DNA of 10,627 nucleotides. Origin: an uncultured Alistipes sp. GTDB taxonomy: Bacteria; Bacteroidota; Bacteroidia; Bacteroidales; Rikenellaceae. Location of the stretch: positions 1 to 10,627 of the forward strand of contig NZ_CABMQJ010000063.1 of assembly GCF_902388705.1 (NCBI RefSeq). Direction: 5' to 3'. A program made the position numbers and the translations under genes. The notes under the pieces were generated by a model. The model was not told where the DNA came from, did no database searches, and saw nothing but the letters and a program-made list of their open reading frames with translations. This document shows positions 7,776 to 10,627 of this stretch, in pieces. Every line of letters starts with the position of its first letter. Within the stretch, counting starts at the first letter, position 1.

Positions 7776-7906
7776 ACGGAACCTTGCGTCTAGCTCCTTG
7801 TGTCCATCCCGTGCTTCAAATCCTGACGGATTTTCCACTTGCGTCACTTTTGCGGGTGTAACCCGCCCCTTGCACAATCCCACTTGAATTCTTCATATCT
7901 CCTGTG
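7730..7906 (-). ncRNA. Candidate structured minus-strand RNA or small element
   Basis: Below a minus-strand promoter-like motif (7912-7942), three perfect inverted repeats lie in series: GCGGGT/ACCCGC (7852-7866, GTA loop), AAATCC/GGATTT (7818-7833, 4-nt loop) and GGGAGGGT/ACCCTCCC (7735-7755, 5-nt loop). On the minus strand the last is followed by TTTCC, which is weakly terminator-like. An 8-bp direct repeat CTTGCGTC occurs at 7783-7790 and 7838-7845. A 26-codon frame (7896 to 7816, minus) starts 2 nt after AGGAG; that spacing is short, so translation is doubtful. The left end overlaps the last codons of the BetR-like gene. Alternatives are a 3' regulatory region of that gene or chance hairpins in GC-rich DNA. 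I do not recognise a known RNA family. Confidence 0.3.
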
Positions 7907-7911
7907 CATTA

Positions 7912-7942
7912 CAAAAGTAGTATACGGAAATGGTTCCGACAA
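7912..7942 (-). promoter_or_regulatory. Promoter-like motif pointing left into the structured element
   Basis: On the minus strand TACTTTTG (7919-7912) is a perfect TAnnTTTG box, and TTG at 7942-7940 sits 20 bp upstream. The predicted start is near 7906. No confident protein gene follows, so the motif supports either a small RNA or a chance match. Confidence 0.4.
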
Positions 7943-8134
7943 GACGGAAAACGCAAATGCAGGGGAATTCGTGTGACTGATTTTGATACACATTCCGCTT
8001 GCCGGCCCGGTTTTTGAAAATCAGATTTGAAAGTCGGCGCATTTCGTCGATTTGCGCACACGACCGCGGAGCGTGTTTCGAATAATGAAACCGGCGTCCG
8101 GGCTGCCGAAACGGGTCGGACAGGGGAGAACAAT
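7943..8134. other. Non-coding stretch with no identified gene
   Basis: Between the promoter-like motif and the tRNA terminator I see no frame with a convincing start or a recognisable product. Short minus-strand frames here have arginine- and serine-rich, non-protein-like composition. The only structure noted is an 8-bp inverted repeat, CTGATTTT (7977-7984) and AAAATCAG (8017-8024), separated by 32 nt. Confidence 0.5.
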
Positions 8135-8164
8135 AAAAAAAGCGGGGAGATTATCCTCGCTTTT
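8135..8164 (-). terminator. Rho-independent terminator of tRNA-Gln
   Basis: Read on the minus strand, AAAAGCGAGG pairs with CCCCGCTTTT around a 7-nt loop, with one A-C mismatch, and then runs into further T residues. It starts 3 nt past the 3' end of the tRNA. Confidence 0.8.
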
Positions 8165-8167
8165 CAG

Positions 8168-8238
8168 TTGAGCTACCAGGATTCGAACCTGGAATAACAG
8201 GACCAGAATCTGTTGTGTTACCGTTACACCATAGCTCA
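8168..8238 (-). tRNA. tRNA-Gln (anticodon CUG)
   Basis: A 71-nt cloverleaf can be drawn by hand. The acceptor stem is TGAGCTA/TAGCTCA with discriminator A. The D arm is GTGT/ACAC with loop AACGGTA. The anticodon arm is ACAGA-TTCTGGT-CCTGT, with CTG at positions 34-36 and G37. The variable loop is 4 nt, and the T arm is CCAGG-TTCGAAT-CCTGG. It therefore reads CAG glutamine codons. The U1-A72 pair at the acceptor end and the CUG anticodon are typical glutamine features. The 3' CCA is not encoded and must be added. The anticodon stem carries an A31-C39 mismatch next to the loop. It has its own promoter and terminator and is a single-gene unit. Confidence 0.95.
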
Positions 8239-8254
8239 ATAGATTTTGGTGATG

Positions 8255-8285
8255 CAAAAGTAGAACTTTATTTTTCAATTGCAAA
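8255..8285 (-). promoter_or_regulatory. Promoter of tRNA-Gln
   Basis: On the minus strand, TTTG (8285-8282) and TACTTTTG (8262-8255) are separated by exactly 19 bp, a full match to the Bacteroidetes housekeeping consensus. The predicted start, near 8249, leaves about 10 nt before the mature tRNA 5' end. Confidence 0.75.
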
Positions 8286-8307
8286 GAAAATTCCGAAATT
8301 TTTTTAG

Positions 8308-8315
8308 TACATTTG
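8308..8315 (+). promoter_or_regulatory. -7 box of the nupG promoter
   Basis: TACATTTG is a perfect TAnnTTTG box, 60 bp before the nupG ATG. No good TTTG lies at the expected upstream distance, so the -33 part is weak and an activator may be needed. The promoter diverges from that of tRNA-Gln. Confidence 0.5.
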
Positions 8316-8321
8316 CTTTAA

Positions 8322-8340
8322 TCATCCGCTTGCCGGATGA
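8322..8340 (+). promoter_or_regulatory. 5' leader hairpin or operator of nupG
   Basis: TCATCCG and CGGATGA form a perfect 7-bp inverted repeat around CTTGC. It starts about 7 nt after the -7 box, so it would lie at the very 5' end of the nupG mRNA. It could stabilise the transcript or be a regulator's binding site. The A-rich rest of the leader is typical of Bacteroidetes. Confidence 0.5.
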
Positions 8341-8375
8341 ACCTGAAACTAAAAACAACGTAAAATCAGAAAATT

Positions 8376-9620
8376 ATGGGAATTAAGTTCCGCCTTATCG
8401 TCATGAACTTCCTCCAGTACGCCATCTGGGGTTCGTGGCTCATTTCGCTGGGCGCTTACCTCGGGGGAGGCCTCGATTTCACCGGACTGCAAATCGGGAG
8501 TTTCTTCGCGACGATGGGCATTGCTTCGTTGTTCATGCCTGCCGTGATGGGCATCATCGCCGACCGGTGGATTCCGGCGCAGAAACTGCTGGGTATCTGC
8601 CACCTCGTCAGCGGGGCGTTCCTCGTGGCCGCGGCTTCGCAGACGGCTTATGCCCCTTTATATAGTTGTATGCTGTTGAGCGTGATGTTCTACATGCCGA
8701 CCATCGCGCTGTCGAACTCGGTGGCCTATAACGCCCTCGATTTGGCCAAACTCGATACGGTGAAGCACTTTCCGCCGATTCGCGTGTGGGGCACGGTGGG
8801 TTTCATCGCCGCGATGTGGTTCGTCGACCTGACGCATATGGGCGGCGTGCAAATCAAGCTGACGGCCTGGCAGCTCTATGTTTCGGCGGCGCTGTCGTTT
8901 GTGCTGGCCGTATATTCGTTCTCGCTGCCCGGATGTCCCGTCGACCGCAACGTCAAAGCGAAGTCGTGGGTCGACACGCTGGGCCTGCGCGCCTTTGCGC
9001 TCTTCAAGCAGAAACGCATGGCCATCTTCTTCATCTTCTCGATGCTGCTCGGTGCCGCGCTGCAGATAACCAACGCTTTCGGCGACTCCTATATCCAGAG
9101 TTTCGGCTCGATGGCGCAATACGCCGATTCGGCCATCGTCAAACACTCGGTGATTCTGCTGTCGCTGTCGCAGATGTCCGAAACGTTCTGCATCCTGCTG
9201 ATTCCGTTCTTCCTGCGGCGTTTCGGCATTAAGAAGGTGATGCTCATCTCGATGTTCGCCTGGGTGCTGCGCTTCGGGTTCTTCGGTATCGGTAATCCCG
9301 GTTCGGGCGCCGCGTTCCTCATCCTTTCGATGGTCGTTTACGGCGTGGCGTTCGATTTCTTCAATATTTCGGGGTCGCTGTTCGTCGAAAAGGAAACCAG
9401 CCGCGAAATCCGCTCCTCGGCGCAGGGCGTCTTTATGATTATGACCAACGGCTTCGGCGCATTTTTCGGCTCGTATGCCGCAGGCGCCGTCGTCGATGCC
9501 TGGGGATGGCCCGATTCGTGGTATATCTTCGCCGGCTACGCCCTTGTGGTGGCCGTGGTGTTCGCAGCGGTTTTCCGCTACAAGCACAATCCGGCCGAAA
9601 TGGGAAGCGTGAGTCATTGA
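8376..9620 (+). CDS. nupG: NupG-type nucleoside:H+ symporter (MFS)
   Basis: This 414-residue membrane protein is close to the length of E. coli NupG (418) and aligns with it across the N-terminal half: LQYAIWGSWLISLGAYL near residue 13, GIASLFMPAVMGIIADRW at 48-65, ICHLVSGA at 74-81, and FPPIRVWGTVGFIAAMW at 132-148. About twelve hydrophobic segments are evident. The family (nucleoside:H+ symporters, MFS) imports purine and pyrimidine nucleosides across the cytoplasmic membrane using the proton gradient. The start at 8376 gives the family's standard N-terminus (short charged MGIKFRLIV, then TM1) and follows an A-rich leader. It is monocistronic, with its own promoter and a strong terminator. 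XapB-like xanthosine transport is an alternative specificity; no nearby nucleoside-metabolism gene helps decide. Confidence 0.93.
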   Translation: MGIKFRLIVMNFLQYAIWGSWLISLGAYLGGGLDFTGLQIGSFFATMGIASLFMPAVMGIIADRWIPAQKLLGICHLVSGAFLVAAASQTAYAPLYSCMLLSVMFYMPTIALSNSVAYNALDLAKLDTVKHFPPIRVWGTVGFIAAMWFVDLTHMGGVQIKLTAWQLYVSAALSFVLAVYSFSLPGCPVDRNVKAKSWVDTLGLRAFALFKQKRMAIFFIFSMLLGAALQITNAFGDSYIQSFGSMAQYADSAIVKHSVILLSLSQMSETFCILLIPFFLRRFGIKKVMLISMFAWVLRFGFFGIGNPGSGAAFLILSMVVYGVAFDFFNISGSLFVEKETSREIRSSAQGVFMIMTNGFGAFFGSYAAGAVVDAWGWPDSWYIFAGYALVVAVVFAAVFRYKHNPAEMGSVSH

Positions 9621-9627
9621 CGGATAA

Positions 9628-9663
9628 TCCGGCGGCCGGGAGAACCCGTGCCGCCGGAATTTT
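9628..9663 (+). terminator. Terminator of nupG
   Basis: TCCGGCGGC (9628-9636) pairs perfectly with GCCGCCGGA (9650-9658). Inside, CGGG-AGAA-CCCG extends the helix with one bulged T, giving 13 bp in total, followed by ATTTTC. The stem is very stable but the T-run is short. It begins 7 nt after the stop codon. Confidence 0.8.
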
Positions 9664-9685
9664 CTTGCCGCCGGAGGGCTGTGCC

Positions 9686-9874
9686 GACGGGTGTTCCCGT
9701 CCTGACGTTTCCGCTCGGGTGTTTCTGTCCGGGAGTTTCCGGCTCCGGGATATTTCCTGTGGGGCTGCGTTTGCCCGCGTCGGGGGTTTACCGGACGGTG
9801 TTTGACCGTGCCGGGGAATTTCGGCGTGCAGGGACTTTGTCTGCGTCGGGATACTTGCGGCGGCGGGCGTTTGT
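9686..9874. repeat. Degenerate GC-rich short repeats with nested hairpins
   Basis: The convergent spacer between nupG and the acetyltransferase contains about ten irregular units of 14-18 bp (or multiples), each beginning GGG and carrying a TTT/TTC core; GGG occurs near 9689, 9717, 9731, 9747, 9762, 9783, 9813, 9831, 9848 and 9865. Perfect small hairpins occur, such as GACGGG-TGTT-CCCGTC (9686-9701) and ACGGT-GTTTG-ACCGT (9795-9809), the latter extended by CCGG on both sides with one bulge. Spacing is too irregular for CRISPR. The stretch could be the 3' untranslated region of either or both genes. No protein-like frame is convincing. Confidence 0.5.
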
Positions 9875-10318
9875 TCAGCGCCGGAGCATTTTGACATGCG
9901 GGATGCCCGCTTCGAAATACCGTTCGGAAACCGCTTCGAAGCCGAGCGTGGCGTAAAATCCGGCGAGGTATTCCTGCGCCGAGATGCGGACGGGGACGGG
10001 ACCCCACTCCCCGGCGATGTAACGCAGGGCTTCGAGCATCAGCCGTCGGCACAGCCCGCGGCGGCGGTAGGCGGCGTCGACCAGCACCCGTCCCACGGAA
10101 ACCTCTTCATAGACAATTCCGGCCGGAATAATCCGCAGGAATGCGACCACGCGGCCGGCGTCCTCCATCCACAGGAAGATGCACCGGGGATCGACCGCGT
10201 CCGCGTCGGGTTCGGTGATGTGCTGTTCGAGGAAAAAGACCGCTTCGCGCGCCTGTACGATGCGGTGGTATTCGTGGGCGGTGAGCTTGCCGAAATGGCG
10301 GATGATTGTCGGATACAT
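9875..10318 (-). CDS. GNAT family N-acetyltransferase, ElaA-like
   Basis: The 147-residue product matches the ElaA subgroup of GNAT acetyltransferases in length and pattern. VFFLEQH at 27-33 corresponds to the family's VFVVEQ element. VSVGRVLVDAAYRRRGLCRRL at 73-93 is the acetyl-CoA binding motif, RxxGxx at 85-90. SAQEYLAGFYATLGFEAV at 113-130 and GIPHVKM at 138-144 are ElaA signatures. The motif ends in Cys90 where Gly or Ala is usual. I chose the ATG at 10318: an in-frame ATG at 10336 lies upstream of the predicted transcript start, and longer extensions run into the divergent ferredoxin gene. The substrate is unknown. The gene is convergent with nupG and divergent from the ferredoxin-like gene, so probably monocistronic; no clear terminator is seen beyond the repeat spacer. 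Confidence 0.88.
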   Translation of the reverse strand: MYPTIIRHFGKLTAHEYHRIVQAREAVFFLEQHITEPDADAVDPRCIFLWMEDAGRVVAFLRIIPAGIVYEEVSVGRVLVDAAYRRRGLCRRLMLEALRYIAGEWGPVPVRISAQEYLAGFYATLGFEAVSERYFEAGIPHVKMLRR

Positions 10319-10337
10319 ATTGTTTTCACTATACATA

Positions 10338-10345
10338 CAAAGATA
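10338..10345 (-). promoter_or_regulatory. -7 box for the ElaA-like gene
   Basis: TATCTTTG on the minus strand is a perfect TAnnTTTG box. The predicted start, near 10332, leaves a leader of only about 14 nt before the ATG at 10318. The -33 region is T-rich without a clear TTTG. Confidence 0.45.
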
Positions 10346-10355
10346 CTTTAAAAAA

Positions 10356-10627
10356 TGGAAAATACGGACAGGATATATGTGGATGCCGAGACCTGCATCC
10401 GCTGCGGCCGCTGCGTAAAGGTATGCCCCGCGCAGATTTTCGAACAGGAAAAGGCGGGTGCTCCCGTGGTGCTCTGCAAACCTGAAAATTGCATCGGCTG
10501 CGGGCACTGCGTCGCGGCGTGCCCCACGGGCTCGGTACACCATGCCGGGTTTCCCGCGGACAGGGTGCATCCGGCGGACTATGCCGCCCTGCCGACACCC
10601 GGGCAGGTCGAACTGCTGCTGGCCGTG
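10356..10627 (+). CDS. 2x[4Fe-4S] ferredoxin domain protein, probably a ferredoxin-nitroreductase fusion (partial)
   Basis: Ninety codons are open from an ATG at 10356 to the window edge. Two classical cluster motifs are present: Cys14, 17, 20, 24 (CIRCGRCVKVCP) and Cys46, 49, 52, 56 (CIGCGHCVAACPTGS), which bind two [4Fe-4S] clusters in the bacterial ferredoxin fold. They are followed by a histidine- and proline-rich linker and PTPGQVELLLAV. In anaerobes, a ferredoxin head followed by such a linker commonly leads into a nitroreductase-fold flavoprotein domain; that continuation lies outside the window and is inferred. There is no signal peptide, so it is presumably cytoplasmic. It is divergent from the ElaA-like gene with only 37 bp between start codons, so the two promoters must be packed together. 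No good rightward -7 box was found. Confidence 0.85.

Noticed and set aside
7852..7866. Terminator of the BetR-like gene
   Set aside because: The GCGGGT/ACCCGC hairpin has no T-run after it on either strand, so I could not call it a terminator.
7419..7883. Minus-strand frame of 154 codons across the regulator's 3' end
   Set aside because: Most of it is antisense to the BetR-like gene and not protein-like. Only the hairpin-rich part beyond 7730 was kept, as a possible RNA element.
9686..9874. CRISPR array
   Set aside because: The units are too short, irregular and divergent, with no constant repeat or unique spacers, and no cas gene is near.
8658..10052. Minus-strand frame of 464 codons
   Set aside because: It runs antisense through nupG, its terminator, the repeat spacer and part of the ElaA-like gene. 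The composition is Arg/His/Pro-rich, so it is a shadow.
10319..10570. N-terminal extension of the ElaA-like protein to 231 residues
   Set aside because: The extra 84 codons lie upstream of a good -7 box and antisense to the ferredoxin-like gene. The ElaA family begins at MYPTII-like sequence, matching the start at 10318.

Overview
The window looks like chromosomal DNA from a GC-rich gut Bacteroidota, most probably Rikenellaceae (Alistipes-like). The clues are Bacteroidetes-type promoter boxes (TAnnTTTG, with TTG/TTTG about 19-22 bp upstream), A-rich leaders with weak Shine-Dalgarno sites, lipoprotein signal peptides on Dcp-type peptidases, a BetR-type one-component regulator, and GC-rich codon use that opens long antisense shadow frames. 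The genus is an inference; no rRNA gene is present.

Layout. Positions 1-2202 are a minus-strand pair: rsmE (16S rRNA m3U1498 methyltransferase), followed 11 nt later by a HyfB/NuoL-type proton-translocating membrane subunit that runs off the left edge. Positions 2297-6616 are a plus-strand pair of paralogous M3 metallopeptidases of the Dcp type. Both are predicted lipoproteins, and the pair ends in a strong terminator (6635-6670). A plus-strand BetR-like regulator of unknown target follows (6768-7775). Positions 7776-8134 hold no confident protein gene, but there is a promoter-like motif and a series of hairpins that could be a minus-strand small RNA. A minus-strand tRNA-Gln(CUG) with its own promoter and terminator lies at 8135-8285, divergent from nupG (nucleoside/H+ symporter, 8376-9620), which ends in a strong hairpin terminator. 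A 190-bp spacer of degenerate, hairpin-forming GC-rich repeats separates nupG from a convergent ElaA-like acetyltransferase (9875-10318, minus). Divergent from that, with a 37-bp gap, begins a 2x[4Fe-4S] ferredoxin-like protein whose layout suggests a ferredoxin-nitroreductase fusion; it is cut by the right edge.

How the genes fit together. Most are unrelated core-metabolism genes. The two Dcp lipoproteins probably work together, trimming dipeptides from peptides in the periplasm or at the cell surface. The HyfB-like subunit suggests a membrane hydrogenase or oxidoreductase complex to the left of the window. The control region between rsmE and the first dcp stands out: two promoter-like sequences face each other, and each -33 element lies in the first codons of the opposite gene, so the two transcripts would overlap and may interfere. 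No complete new defence or mobile system is visible. The best candidates for something undescribed are this promoter pair, the structured minus-strand element at 7730-7906, and the repeat spacer at 9686-9874.
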